Positions 8,615-18,119 of a DNA stretch of 64,000 bases are shown piece after piece. Source of the stretch: Alcanivorax sp. 24 (GTDB taxonomy: Bacteria; Pseudomonadota; Gammaproteobacteria; Pseudomonadales; Alcanivoracaceae); the NCBI RefSeq assembly GCF_004360225.1, contig NZ_SNUA01000012.1, positions 19,859-83,858 on the forward strand, read 5' to 3'. The position numbers and the translations under genes are program-made. Each line of letters opens with the position of its first letter. Within the stretch, counting starts at the first letter, position 1. The notes under the pieces were generated by a model. It made no database searches. It was not told where the DNA came from and was given only the letters and a program-made list of their open reading frames with translations.

Positions 8615-9451
8615 ATGACTTCCCCAAAAGACGAACGCTCCGATAGCAGCAACAGAAACGGCGGCGGCCGAAATGGCGGCACCAAGGACGTGGGCGCGGT
8701 CGTGAACGCGATCCAGTTATTGCGCCACCTCGCCCACCAACAAGCGCCGGAGGGCGTGGCCGCCATCGCCCGCGCCACGGGCGTCAGCCCAAGCAGTGCC
8801 TTCAACATTCTGCGCACCCTCAACAACGAGGGCTTCGTTCGTTTCGATGAAAACAGCAAGACCTATCAGCTGGGTATCGGCCTGTCCGAATTGACCGTCA
8901 ACCTGATCGGCCAGAGCTATGCCGACCTGATTCAGCCGGAACTGGAGAGGCTGGCCCTGAATCTGGATATCCTGATCGTGCTGTGGCGCATCACCCACGA
9001 TAACCATGTCAGCGTGATCGCCCGCGGCATCCCCAATGTAGCCCACGTGGACGTGCGGCTGGACAGCCGCCTGCCGGAACTGATCGGTGCCTGCGGCCGC
9101 GCCATCGCCGGCGTGCGCGATCTGCCCGACGCCGAGCTGCGGCGCCGCTTCGCACGATTGCGCTGGGAAAACCCGCCCAGCTTCGAGGAGTACCAGCAAG
9201 GCGTTAAGGAAGCACGGGAACGGGGCTGGGCCCTGGACGACAACTGCCTGTATCGCGGCATCAGCATGGTGGCCAGCGTTCTCACCGATCACCACAATCA
9301 GCCGCGCTTCGCCATCTCCGGCATCGGCATCACTGCTCAGCACAACGCCCAGGGCCTGACCCGGGCCGGCGATGCGATCCGCGATACCGCGCATTTCCTG
9401 GAACGTTCACTGTTTCCCCGCAACCTCAGGGAAAACACTATCGATGAATAG
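8615..9451 (+). CDS. IclR-family transcriptional regulator
   Basis: This 278-residue protein has the IclR layout. A low-complexity Gly/Asn/Ser N-terminus of about 25 residues precedes a winged helix-turn-helix at roughly 28-90 (AIARATGVSPSSAFNILRTL is the recognition region). The ligand-binding IclR domain fills about 100-270. It is transcribed away from the acyl-CoA operon at 942-8107 and probably controls it in response to a pathway intermediate; the ligand cannot be read from sequence. The start codon has only a weak ribosome-binding site. Confidence 0.9.
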   Translation: MTSPKDERSDSSNRNGGGRNGGTKDVGAVVNAIQLLRHLAHQQAPEGVAAIARATGVSPSSAFNILRTLNNEGFVRFDENSKTYQLGIGLSELTVNLIGQSYADLIQPELERLALNLDILIVLWRITHDNHVSVIARGIPNVAHVDVRLDSRLPELIGACGRAIAGVRDLPDAELRRRFARLRWENPPSFEEYQQGVKEARERGWALDDNCLYRGISMVASVLTDHHNQPRFAISGIGITAQHNAQGLTRAGDAIRDTAHFLERSLFPRNLRENTIDE

Positions 9452-9473
9452 CATTCAGGATATGGAATAAAAA

Positions 9474-9640
9474 ACGCAACACGCAACACGCAACACGCAA
9501 CACGCAACACGCAACACGCAACCAATAGCGTTGCCACGCCTCACCGTCCGTCAACCTCCTCCGGGGTCAACATCAGCCGCGACCGCAAGGTCGCCCCCTC
9601 ATTCGCGTGCATGCGTGTTGCGTGCTGGCGTGCAAGCGTT
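9474..9640. repeat. Short-word repeat element B (7-bp words with inverted right end)
   Basis: Seven perfect copies of ACGCAAC occupy 9474-9522. A core of about 83 bp follows, then a right end at about 9605-9640. Read on the minus strand, the right end divides into CGCTTGCA, CGCCAGCA, CGCAACA and CGCATGCA. The core shares stretches with element A, for example GCGT-GCC, TCAC-G, GTCAAC and the GCGTGCA-GCGTGTTGCGTG right end. The element fills the gap between the iclR-type gene and fitA. Confidence 0.85.
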
Positions 9641-9679
9641 TTGATTGCCCCACCCCTTCTGCTATCATTGATTTCAATG
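9641..9679 (+). promoter_or_regulatory. fitAB promoter with overlapping palindromic operator
   Basis: A -35 TTGATT (9641-9646) and a -10 TATCAT (9663-9668) are separated by 16 bp. An inverted repeat CATTGA-TT-TCAATG (9666-9679) overlaps the -10 and the expected transcription start. This fits autoregulation by a ribbon-helix-helix antitoxin and toxin complex. The motifs are seen directly; the binding is inference. Confidence 0.7.
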
Positions 9680-9699
9680 AAAGCATCCGAAGAACGCCC

Positions 9700-9942
9700 A
9701 TGGCCTCCATTACCATCCGCAATCTCGACGATGAATTGAAAGCCCGGCTGCGCTTGAGTGCCGCTGAACACGGCCACTCCATGGAAGAGGAAGTAAGGCA
9801 GATCCTGCATCGCGCACTGGAACCGGGTTCAGATACCGGTCTTGGCACCCGCATCCGTGAGCGCTTTGCCGCCTATGACGCCGAACCGCCAGAGTTCGAA
9901 CGGCGCCAGGACGCACCCCGTGATCCTGGTTTGGATCAATGA
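9700..9942 (+). CDS. fitA: FitA-type antitoxin (Arc/ribbon-helix-helix)
   Basis: This 80-residue protein has an N-terminal ribbon-helix-helix: ASITIRNLDDELKARL, then a helix with HGHSMEEEVRQIL. That is the signature of FitA/VapB-like antitoxins, also annotated as plasmid stability protein. The C-terminal half would wrap the toxin. The start at 9700 follows the promoter by about 30 bases; an in-frame start at 9607 lies in the repeat element and is rejected. It overlaps the PIN toxin gene by 4 bp (ATGA), the usual coupling. Confidence 0.9.
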   Translation: MASITIRNLDDELKARLRLSAAEHGHSMEEEVRQILHRALEPGSDTGLGTRIRERFAAYDAEPPEFERRQDAPRDPGLDQ

Positions 9943-10361
9943 TTGTCCTGGACACCAATGTGCTGTCGGAATTGATGCGGCCGGCCCCCGAACCGCGGGT
10001 CGTCGCGTGGCTGGACCGCCAGCCCGGCCAGGATGTGGCGATTACCAGTATCACCGTGGCGGAAATACTGCATGGCGTCCGCCGATTGCCCGCCGGGCGA
10101 CGCAAGCGCCAGCTCACGGACCTGTCCATAGGCCTGTTCAACGAGGAGTTCGCCGGCCGCATCCTGCCTTTCGACGCCCCGGCCGCTGCCCACTACGGGG
10201 AAAAACTGGCGGCCTGCGAAAAACGCGGACGGCCCGTGCACATGGCCGACGTTCAGATCGCCGCCATCTGCGAGCGGCACGGCGCTGTACTGGCCACTCG
10301 CAATATCAAGGATTTCGAACCGTTGGGGGTGTCTTTGCTGAACCCGTGGGTGGCGGGTTAG
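9939..10361 (+). CDS. fitB: FitB-type PIN-domain toxin ribonuclease
   Basis: This 140-residue PIN-domain protein carries the acidic residues Asp5 (VLDTN), Glu42 (AEIL) and Asp104 (MADVQIA), with Asp125 or Asn122 as a possible fourth. These residues coordinate metal for RNA cleavage. Length and motifs match FitB/VapC toxins. It is translationally coupled to the antitoxin gene. Its 3' end borders a REPIN array of about 1.4 kb. Confidence 0.9.
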   Translation: MIVLDTNVLSELMRPAPEPRVVAWLDRQPGQDVAITSITVAEILHGVRRLPAGRRKRQLTDLSIGLFNEEFAGRILPFDAPAAAHYGEKLAACEKRGRPVHMADVQIAAICERHGAVLATRNIKDFEPLGVSLLNPWVAG

Positions 10362-10374
10362 GTCACCGCCCTGC

Positions 10375-11755
10375 ACGCTTCCCACAGGGGGCCTGTGGAA
10401 AGGCTGCGGGAGACCAGCTCGCTGGCGAACGGCCCTTCCGACGTGGGGCATTCGCTTGCAAGCAAGCTTCCCACAGCGGGCCTCTGGAAAGGCTGTGGGA
10501 GACCAGCTCGCTGGCGAATCGGCCCTTCCGACGCTGGGGCATTCGCTTGCCAGCAAGCTTCCCACAGCGGCCCTGTAGAAAGGCTGCGGGAGACCAGCTT
10601 GCTGGCGAACGGCCCTTCCGGCGCAGGGGCATTCGCTTGCAAGCAAGCTTCCCACAGCGGGCCTCTGGAAAGGCTGTGGGAGACCAGCTCGCTGGCGAAT
10701 CGGCCCTTCCGGCGTGGGGCATTCGCTTGCCAGCAAGCTTCCCACAGCGGCCCTGTAGAAAGGCTGTGGGAGACCAGCTTGCTGGCGAACGGCCCTTCCG
10801 GCGCAGGGGCATTCGCTTGCAAGCAAGCTTCCCACAGCGGGCCTCTGGAAAGGCTGTGGGAGACCAGCTCGCTGGCGAATCGGCCCTTCCGACGCTGGGG
10901 TATTCGCTTGCCAGCAAGCTTCCCACAGGGGCCTGTAGAAAGGCTGTGGGAGACCAGCTCGCTGGCGAACGGCCCTTCCGACGTGGGGCATTCGCTTGCA
11001 AGCAAGCTTCCCACGGCGGGCCTGTGGAAAGGCTGTGGGAGACCAGCTCGCTGGCGAATCGGCCCTTCCGACGCTGGGGTATTCGCTTGCAAGCAAGCTT
11101 CCCACAGCGGGCCTCTGGAAAGGCTGCGGGAGACCAGCTCGCTGGCGAACGGCCCTTCCGACGTGGGGTATTCGCTTGCCAGCAAGCTTCCCACAGCGGC
11201 CCTGTAGCAAGGCTGTGGGAGACCAGCTCGCTGGCGAATCGGGGCCTTCCGACGCTGGGGCATTCGCTTGCCAGCAAGCTTCCCACAGGGGCCTGTAGAA
11301 AGGCTGTGGGAGACCAGCTCGCTGGCGAACGGCCCTTCCGGCGTGAGGTATTCGCTTGCCAGCAAGCTTCCCACAGGGGGCCTGTGGAAAGGCTGCGGGA
11401 GACCAGCTCGCTGGCGAATCGGCCCTTCCGGCGTGGGGTATTCGCTTGCCAGCAAGCTTCCCACAGCGGCCCTGTAGCAAGGCTGTGGGAGACCAGCTCG
11501 CTGGCGAATCGGGGCCTTCCGACGCTGGGGCATTCGCTTGCCAGCAAGCTTCCCACAGGGGCCTGTAGAAAGGCTGTGGGAGACCAGCTCGCTGGCGAAC
11601 GGCCCTTCCGGCGTGAGGTATTCGCTTGCCAGCAAGCTTCCCACAGGGGGCCTGTGGAAAGGCTGCGGGAGACCAGCTCGCTGGCGAATCGGCCCTTCCG
11701 GCGTGGGGTATTCGCTTGCCAGCAAGCTTCCCACAGCGGCTTCGCGGCACCCACA
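10375..11755. repeat. Tandem REPIN-like array 2 (about 15 units)
   Basis: About 15 tandem hairpin units of about 91 bp fill the space between two convergent genes (fitB, plus; MBL hydrolase, minus). Each has TTCGCTTGC-AGCAAGCTTCC, CACAG, a loop, then CTG-GGGAGACCAGCT-GCTGGCGAA and a spacer such as CGGCCCTTCCGACGTGGGG. Units alternate between CAAGCAAG and CCAGCAAG arm variants. A three-unit block recurs with a 270-bp period around 11268-11745, and a two-unit block (about 182 bp) recurs near 10490-10850. Long open frames on both strands result from the unit length. Confidence 0.93.
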
Positions 11756-11764
11756 AGGGGCCCA

Positions 11765-12787
11765 TCAGGCAGCGTAGTAGCGCCGGCCCTCGCGGTCGGC
11801 ACGCGTGGCGCGGCCGTGGGCGTGCAGGCAGTTGAGGTGCGCGATGCTCTCCCCCATGGCGAACATCATCTGATTATTGTCGAGCTTGCGCTTAAACAGT
11901 AGCGGCAGCAGATCGTAGGCGGTCAGCGGCGCTTTCTCGCAGGCTTCCTCGGCCACGCTCAACTGCTCGTCATGGTGTTTGACCAAAGCATCGATACGAG
12001 TGTGCAGACCATGGAAGGCCAGCCCATGGGCGGGCAATACCAGACTGTCTTCCGGTAGTGCGTTCTTAATCGCCGTCAATGAATCGACGAAAGCGCTGAC
12101 CGGGTCATCATCCGGGTCGCGTGCATGCACGGTCAGGTTACTGGAGATGCGCGGCAGCACCTGATCACCGCTGATCAACACATGATCGTGTTCACGGAAC
12201 AGGCAGGCGTGCTCCGGCGCGTGGCCCCGGCCGATGTGCACCCGCCAGGTTTGACCATTGATTTGAATGACGTCGCCGGCAGCGATGAACTCCGGAGTCG
12301 GCGGCATGATCGGCACCACTTTTCGAAAGCCGTTGCCGCGGCCGCTGAGCGCATCCAGCGGCTCCCCATGCAGACCATGCAACCCCATGAAGCGGCGCAC
12401 GTCCTGACGCACGGTGTCGTCCTCGGCGGAATGCAAATGATTGAGCAGCTCCCATTCCCCGCGCGTCATACGTACCGGTGCATTGAATCGCTGCGCCAGC
12501 CAGCCGGCCTGGCCGACATGGTCCGGATGATAATGAGTGACAATGATGCGGCGGATCGGCCGGCCTTCCAGGGCGTCATCGAACGCCTGGGCCCAGATTT
12601 TCTGGGTGTGGCGGGTGCCGAATCCGGTATCGACCAGGGTCCAGCCGTCCCCATCCTCCAGCAACCACAGGTTAATGTGGTCCAGTGCCAGTGGCATGGG
12701 AAAGTACAGCCAGTACACGCCGGGCGCCACCTGCAGGCGCTCACCGGGTTGTGGCGGCTGCGAAAACGGATACTGCAATTCGGACAT
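11765..12787 (-). CDS. MBL-fold metallo-hydrolase
   Basis: This 340-residue metallo-beta-lactamase-fold protein has the metal motif THYHPDHVG (His85, His87, Asp89, His90). It also has GHAPEH, SGDQVLP and a late LPAHG histidine, so the dinuclear site looks complete. The C-terminal helical region resembles the MBL plus winged-helix layout of LACTB2-like and glyoxalase-II-like hydrolases. The substrate is not evident; a thioester or lactone would suit the metabolic setting. It is divergent from the quinone oxidoreductase gene (163 bp apart), and its stop codon abuts REPIN array 2. Confidence 0.85.
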   Translation of the reverse strand: MSELQYPFSQPPQPGERLQVAPGVYWLYFPMPLALDHINLWLLEDGDGWTLVDTGFGTRHTQKIWAQAFDDALEGRPIRRIIVTHYHPDHVGQAGWLAQRFNAPVRMTRGEWELLNHLHSAEDDTVRQDVRRFMGLHGLHGEPLDALSGRGNGFRKVVPIMPPTPEFIAAGDVIQINGQTWRVHIGRGHAPEHACLFREHDHVLISGDQVLPRISSNLTVHARDPDDDPVSAFVDSLTAIKNALPEDSLVLPAHGLAFHGLHTRIDALVKHHDEQLSVAEEACEKAPLTAYDLLPLLFKRKLDNNQMMFAMGESIAHLNCLHAHGRATRADREGRRYYAA

Positions 12788-12950
12788 GGGGTTCTCCCGA
12801 AGACCACTTTATCGTTATTGTGTTGACCCAACCTCAGGGACGAAATCGGATGAAAAGGTGAACCCAGTATACCTATGGAATTCCTTATTTTCTTCCCTTC
12901 CCGGGTTCAGGGGAAGCACGGGGATTCACAGATAACGGAGAGAGCTATCC

Positions 12951-13910
12951 ATGCAAGCATGGCAAATCAACGACGGCACCATGGCCCTTGGTTCCTTTGA
13001 TACCCCGGAACCGGCGCCGGATCAGGTGCGCATCCGGGTGCGGGCGGTGGGCATCAATCGCGCCGATATTTTGCAGGTAAAAGGCATGTATCCGGCGCCC
13101 ACGGGTTTCGACCAGCGGGTGCCCGGGCTGGAATACGCCGGCGAAGTGGAGGCCGTGGGCAGCAAGGTCACCCATCGCCAGGTGGGTGACCGGGTCATGG
13201 GGCTGATTCCCAGCGGCGCCTACGCGGAATATCTGGTAGTGCATGAAGATGAACCACTGACACTGCCGGACAATCTGGACTTCGCCACTGGCGCCACCAT
13301 TCCGGAAGCCTTCCTTACCGCCTATCGGGCGCTGTTCCTGGACGGTGGTCTGCAACCAGGCCAGTGGTGTCTGATCCGCCCGGCCAGCGCCGGCGTCGGT
13401 CTCGCGGGCACCCAACTGGCGGCGGCCCTGGGCGCCCGGCCGATCGGTTCCAGCCGTAACCCCGCCAACCTGCGCACCGCCGAGGGTATGGGGCTGGTGG
13501 CCACGGTCACCGAGGACGACACTCTGGCGGAACAACTGAAGAGCATCACCGGTGACGGCGTGGCGGTGATCATGGATATGGTGGGCCCGGACTGGAGCCA
13601 GGTGCTCAAGGGCCTGCGCACCGAAGGCACGCTGAGTCTGGTGGGCGTGCTGGGTGGGGCCCAGACCATGATGGACCTGCGCCCGTTTCTGCAGCGGCGT
13701 CTGAAAATCACCGCCATGACCATGCGCAGCCAGACTCTGGACCGCCGCATCGCCATGGCCGGGCTGTTCAACGACCGCCTGGCGCCGTTGTTCGCCGCCG
13801 AGCGTCTGCGCCCCCTGCCGATGGAGACCTTTGCCTTCGCCGATGCCCTTGATGCGCACCGCCATATGGTGGAAGACGACTTCAGCGGTAAGCGGGTATT
13901 GGTGTTGTAG
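12951..13910 (+). CDS. NAD(P)H:quinone oxidoreductase-like MDR protein (PIG3/QOR family)
   Basis: This 319-residue medium-chain reductase has no zinc-ligand cluster. GINRADILQVKGMYPAP and PGLEYAGEVEAVG are typical of QOR/PIG3 enzymes, and the nucleotide-binding loop is RPASAGVGLAGTQLA near 145. It would reduce quinones or enones with NADPH. GGAGAG lies about 10 bases before the ATG. It is divergent from the MBL gene, and a single REPIN follows its stop codon. Confidence 0.87.
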   Translation: MQAWQINDGTMALGSFDTPEPAPDQVRIRVRAVGINRADILQVKGMYPAPTGFDQRVPGLEYAGEVEAVGSKVTHRQVGDRVMGLIPSGAYAEYLVVHEDEPLTLPDNLDFATGATIPEAFLTAYRALFLDGGLQPGQWCLIRPASAGVGLAGTQLAAALGARPIGSSRNPANLRTAEGMGLVATVTEDDTLAEQLKSITGDGVAVIMDMVGPDWSQVLKGLRTEGTLSLVGVLGGAQTMMDLRPFLQRRLKITAMTMRSQTLDRRIAMAGLFNDRLAPLFAAERLRPLPMETFAFADALDAHRHMVEDDFSGKRVLVL

Positions 13911-13929
13911 GGCTCTCGCCGACACGCCG

Positions 13930-13998
13930 TTCGCTGCCAAAGCAGCTTCCCACAGACCAAACTACAAGGCCCCTGTGGGAAGCTGCCTGGGCAGCGAA
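13930..13998. repeat. Single REPIN element
   Basis: A hairpin with TTCGCTGCCAAAGCAGCTTC and CCACAG on the left and CTGTGGGAAGCTGCCTGGGC then AGCGAA on the right. It is a solitary copy of the same hairpin family as the arrays, with a different arm variant. It lies between two co-directional plus-strand genes and may act as a terminator or mRNA stabiliser. Confidence 0.85.
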
Positions 13999-14066
13999 TC
14001 AGCGTGAGAAACCGCAACGCCTCTCCCTACTCCATGGTATGGCCGCCACCGTCCCGCCCTGCTATA

Positions 14067-14090
14067 TTCCCGAAACGTAATTTCATAATA
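14067..14090. promoter_or_regulatory. Putative operator upstream of the aldolase gene
   Basis: CGAAACGTAATTTCATA (14071-14087) resembles the CGGAATATGGTTTCATA-type sites at 32002, 37065 and 39069 and the dyad at 42325. It lies 14-37 bases before the aldolase ATG, where a repressor would block transcription. This is the weakest member of the set. Confidence 0.4.
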
Positions 14091-14103
14091 ATGAGGTGCC
14101 GCA

Positions 14104-14862
14104 ATGTCTCAAGCCACCGCCACCGCCCGGCCGCAAATGACCGAAGCCGAGTGGGAAGTTCGCAAGGACCTGGCCGCCGCTTATCGTTTGGTTTCACTCT
14201 ACGGCTGGGAAGATCTGGTGTTCACGCACCTGTCCGCCCGTGTACCGGGACCGGAACATCATTTCCTGATCAATCCGTACGGTATGTTGTTCGATGAGAT
14301 CACCGCCTCTTCCCTGGTAAAAGTGGACCAGGACGGCGAAATCGTCGATCCCGGCGCCACCAACCGGGTCAACCCGGCCGGTTTCACCATCCACAGCGCC
14401 GTACACATGGCCCGCGAGGAAGCCGGTGCGGTCCTGCACCTGCACGCCGCCGACGGCGTCGCCGTGAGCGCGCACAAGAACGGCCTGTTGCCATTGAGCC
14501 AGACCGCCATGCTGTGTCTGGATCATCTCAGCTATCACGACTTCGAAGGCGTGGCTCTGAACCTGGACGAGCGCGAGCGTCTGGTGAAGGATCTCGGCGA
14601 CAAGAATCTGATGCTGCTGCGCAACCACGGCACGCTGAGTGTGGGCAGGGATGTAGGTGAAGCCTTCACCTACATGTACTTCCTGATGAAGGGCTGCGAG
14701 ATCCAGGTGCGCGCCATGGCTCAGGGCGAGACTTACCAGCCTTCCGCCGAAGCCATTGCCACCACCTCGGATCAATCCAAGAGCCTGGGCATGGCCAGCA
14801 AGCTCACCTGGCCGGCACTGCTGCGCAAGCTGGAACGCGCCGGCAGCGATTACGCGCGATAG
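14104..14862 (+). CDS. Class II aldolase/adducin family protein
   Basis: This 252-residue protein has the class II aldolase fold. HLSARVP (42-48), HLHAADG (His112 and His114) and RNHGTL (His175) supply the usual zinc-binding histidines. Family members cleave or epimerise sugar phosphates, but many close homologues in lipid- and aromatic-degrading bacteria have no assigned substrate. No sugar genes are nearby, so the substrate is unknown. Its 3' end runs directly into REPIN array 3. Confidence 0.85.
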   Translation: MSQATATARPQMTEAEWEVRKDLAAAYRLVSLYGWEDLVFTHLSARVPGPEHHFLINPYGMLFDEITASSLVKVDQDGEIVDPGATNRVNPAGFTIHSAVHMAREEAGAVLHLHAADGVAVSAHKNGLLPLSQTAMLCLDHLSYHDFEGVALNLDERERLVKDLGDKNLMLLRNHGTLSVGRDVGEAFTYMYFLMKGCEIQVRAMAQGETYQPSAEAIATTSDQSKSLGMASKLTWPALLRKLERAGSDYAR

Positions 14863-14867
14863 AAAGA

Positions 14868-15650
14868 ATTCGCTTGCAAGCAAGCTTCCCACGGCGGGCC
14901 TCTGGAAAGGCTGCGGGAGACCAACTCGCTGGCGAACGGCCCTTCCGACGCGGGGCATTCGCTTGCAAGCAAGCTTCCCACGGCGGGCCTCTGGAAAGGC
15001 TGCGGGAGACCAACTCGCTGGCGAACGGCCCTTCCGACGCGGGGCATTCGCTTGCAAGCAAGCTTCCCACAGCGGGCCTCTGGAAAGGCTGTGGGAGACC
15101 AGCTTGCTGGCGAACGGCCCTTCCGGCGCAGGGGCATTCGCTTGCAAGCAAGCTTCCCACAGGGGCCTGTAGAAAGGCTGTGGGAGACCAGCTCGCTGGC
15201 GAACGGCCCTTCCGACGTGGGGCATTCGCTTGCCAGCAAGCTTCCCACAGCGGGCCTGTAGAAAGGCTGTGGGAGACCAGCTCGCTGGCGAACGGCCCTT
15301 CCGACGTGGGGCATTCGCTTGCAAGCAAGCTTCCCACAGGGGCCTGTAGAAAGGCTGTGGGAGACCAGCTCGCTGGCGAATCGGCCCTTCCGACGTGGGG
15401 CATTCGCTTGCCAGCAAGCTTCCCACAGCGGCCCTGTAGCAAGGCTGTGGGAGACCAGCTCGCTGGCGAACGGCCCTTTCGACGCTGGGGCATTCGCTTG
15501 CCAGCAAGCTTCCCACAGCGGCCCTGTGGAAAGGCTGTGGGAGACCAGCTTGCTGGCGAACGGCCCTTCCGACGTGGGGCATTCGCTTGCCAGCAAGCTT
15601 CCCACAGCGGCTTTGCAGCCCTCTCTGTGGGAAGCTGCCTTACGGCGATG
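14868..15650. repeat. Tandem REPIN-like array 3 (about 8 units)
   Basis: About eight units of the 92-bp hairpin family lie between the convergent aldolase (plus) and malic enzyme (minus) genes. The first two units are almost identical. The array ends with a divergent half-element near 15600-15645 (CTCTCTGTGGGAAGCTGCC). Arm variants (CAAGCAAG or CCAGCAAG; CAACTCG, CAGCTCG or CAGCTTG) mix along the array, as expected from unequal exchange. Confidence 0.92.
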
Positions 15651-15662
15651 GTTCCGGTTGCC

Positions 15663-17957
15663 CTACCCCTTCCCTTCCAGATTCGCCCGCAGCACGGTGA
15701 GCGCCGCCATGTTGACGATGCGCCGTACCGTGGCGCTGGACGTCAGAATTGTCACCGGCGCGTTGACGCCGAGCAGAAACGGGCCCACCGCCACATTGCT
15801 GCCGGCGGCGGTTTTCAGCAGATTGTAAGCAATGTTGCCGGAATCACCGTTGGGACAGACCAGCAGATTGGCCGATCCTTTCAGAGTGGAATCCGGCAGG
15901 ATGCCCTGCCGAATCGATTCCTCCAACGCGGCGTCGCCATGCATTTCCCCATCCACTTCCAACTCCGGTGCCGCCTCGCGAATCAATGCCAGCGCCTGGC
16001 GCATCTTCTCACTGGCGGCGCACCGCTCGGACCCGAAGTTGGAGCGCGACAACAACGCCGCTTTCGGTTCCAGATTCAGGCGCCGCATTTCCTCGGCGGC
16101 GGCCACCGTGAACTCGGCGATCTGTTCGGCGGAGGGATCCTCGTTGACGTGGGTGTCCACCACCGCCACGGTACGCTCCGGCAATAACAGCACATTCATC
16201 GCCGCGTAAGTACGGGCGTTTTCCTTGCGGCCGATAACCTGATCAACAAAGCGCAAGTGCTCGGCGAACCGGCCCACGGTACCGCACACCATGCCATCGG
16301 CCTCGCCCAGGTGAACCATCATGGCGCCGATCAGCGTCATGCGGCGGCGCATCTCGGTACGGGCGACTTCCTTGGTGACCCCCTGGCGGCAGAGTTTTTC
16401 CCAATACTCATTCCAGTAGCGGTGGAAGCGTTCGTCCTGCTCCGGATTGGTGACTTCCACATCCTCGCCAAGACGCAGACGCAGACCATAGCGCTCGATG
16501 CGCATGGCGAGCACTTCCGGGCGGCCCACCAGCACCGGGAACGCCAACCCTTCATCCACCACCACCTGCACCGCGCGCAGCACCCGTTCTTCCTCACCTT
16601 CGGTGAATACGATGCGGGCCTTGCCGCCGTCGCGCACCAGCGCCTTGGTGGCGGAGAACAACGGCTTCATGAAGGCGCCGGAGTGGTAGACGAAGCGCTC
16701 CAGCTGTTCGGCGTAGGCGTTCAGATCGGCGATCGGCCGGGTAGCGACGCCGTCGGCCATGGCCGCTTTCGCCACCGCCGGTGCGATGCGCACGATCAGG
16801 CGCGGATCGAACGGTTTCGGAATCAGGTATTCCGGACCGAAACTGATGTCATAGGTGCCGTAGGCGGCGGCCACTACCTCGTTCTGTTCTTCCTGGGCAA
16901 GACCGGCGATGGCGTACACCGCCGCCTTTTCCATTTCCCGGGTGATGGTGGTAGCGCCGGCGTCCAGCGCGCCGCGAAAAATATAGGGGAAACAGAGAAC
17001 GTTATTGACCTGGTTCGGGTAATCGGAACGGCCGGTGGCCATGACCAGATCGTCGCGTACCGCCTTGGCGTCTTCCGGCAGGATCTCCGGGCTCGGGTTG
17101 GCCAACGCCAGGATCAGCGGGCGTGCCGCCATGCGCTGTACCATGTCCGGCTTCAGCACACCGCCGGCGGACAGACCGAGGAACACGTCGGCGCCGTCGA
17201 TCACTTCGCCCAGGGTGCGGGCGTCGGTGGGCTGCGCGTAGCGGGCCTTGTCCGGGTCCATCAGCACTTCGCGCCCCTGATACACCACGCCTTCGATGTC
17301 AGTGACCCAGATATTTTCCTGCGGCAGACCCAGGTCCACCATCAGATCCAGGCATGCCAGTGCCGCGGCGCCGGCGCCGGAAGTGACCACCTTGACCTGA
17401 TCGATGGGCTTGCCCACCACTTTGAGACCGTTAATGAACGCGGCGCTGACGGTAATGGCGGTACCGTGCTGGTCATCGTGGAATACCGGGATGCTCATGC
17501 GCTCACGCAGCTTGCGCTCGACGATGAAGCATTCCGGCGCCTTGATGTCTTCCAGGTTGATGCCACCGAAAGTGGGCTCCAGAGCGGCGATGATCTCCAC
17601 CAGTTTGTCCGGATCGCTTTCGTTGATCTCGATATCGAATACATCCAGACCGGCGAACTTCTTGAACAGGACCGCCTTGCCTTCCATCACCGGCTTGGAC
17701 GCCAGGGCGCCAATGTTGCCCAGCCCCAGCACGGCGCTGCCGTTACTGATCACCCCCACCAGATTGCCGCGCCCGGTGTACCGGAACACGTTGTTGGCAT
17801 CGTCGACGATCTCTTCGCAAGCGGCGGCCACGCCGGGCGAATAAGCCAGCGCCAGATCACTCTGGTTGGTCAGCGGTTTGGTGGCGACGACGGCGGTTTT
17901 GCCGGGAACGGGGAATTCATGGTAATCGAGTGCAGCACGACGGCTGTCGGTGGCCAA
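15663..17957 (-). CDS. maeB: NADP-dependent malic enzyme with phosphotransacetylase-like domain
   Basis: This 764-residue MaeB-type enzyme converts malate to pyruvate and CO2, yielding NADPH. The malic domain covers about 1-420 ([37 protein letters not shown]). A phosphotransacetylase-like domain fills about 430-764 and serves allosteric control in this family. The length matches E. coli MaeB (759). It would supply NADPH and pyruvate during growth on acetyl-CoA-yielding substrates. It is monocistronic, converging on REPIN array 3. Confidence 0.95.
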   Translation of the reverse strand: MATDSRRAALDYHEFPVPGKTAVVATKPLTNQSDLALAYSPGVAAACEEIVDDANNVFRYTGRGNLVGVISNGSAVLGLGNIGALASKPVMEGKAVLFKKFAGLDVFDIEINESDPDKLVEIIAALEPTFGGINLEDIKAPECFIVERKLRERMSIPVFHDDQHGTAITVSAAFINGLKVVGKPIDQVKVVTSGAGAAALACLDLMVDLGLPQENIWVTDIEGVVYQGREVLMDPDKARYAQPTDARTLGEVIDGADVFLGLSAGGVLKPDMVQRMAARPLILALANPSPEILPEDAKAVRDDLVMATGRSDYPNQVNNVLCFPYIFRGALDAGATTITREMEKAAVYAIAGLAQEEQNEVVAAAYGTYDISFGPEYLIPKPFDPRLIVRIAPAVAKAAMADGVATRPIADLNAYAEQLERFVYHSGAFMKPLFSATKALVRDGGKARIVFTEGEEERVLRAVQVVVDEGLAFPVLVGRPEVLAMRIERYGLRLRLGEDVEVTNPEQDERFHRYWNEYWEKLCRQGVTKEVARTEMRRRMTLIGAMMVHLGEADGMVCGTVGRFAEHLRFVDQVIGRKENARTYAAMNVLLLPERTVAVVDTHVNEDPSAEQIAEFTVAAAEEMRRLNLEPKAALLSRSNFGSERCAASEKMRQALALIREAAPELEVDGEMHGDAALEESIRQGILPDSTLKGSANLLVCPNGDSGNIAYNLLKTAAGSNVAVGPFLLGVNAPVTILTSSATVRRIVNMAALTVLRANLEGKG

Positions 17958-18119
17958 GGTCAGGTCTCCTTATTGGCTTTTCCTGGAAGATTGAGCGAAC
18001 CAGTGTACTGCTCCCCACCGGTATCACACTAGCGAGTAAAGCCTCTGGAACCCACCGAACTGTTACATTTCGCCAACTGTTACAATTCGGTTTGGTCAAT
18101 CCCTTCCCAGGTTACCGCG

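Noticed and set aside
9474..9522. Telomere-like or replication-origin iterons
   Set aside because: The repeats are short, have no DnaA boxes or AT-rich melting region beside them, and belong to a dispersed element family.
10358..11802. Open frames of 450-690 codons on both strands within the repeat arrays (also in arrays 1, 3 and 4)
   Set aside because: They consist wholly of translated 92-bp units (ASFPQRPC, ASKLPTA and the like), exist in several frames at once and have no ribosome-binding sites. The repeat length explains them.
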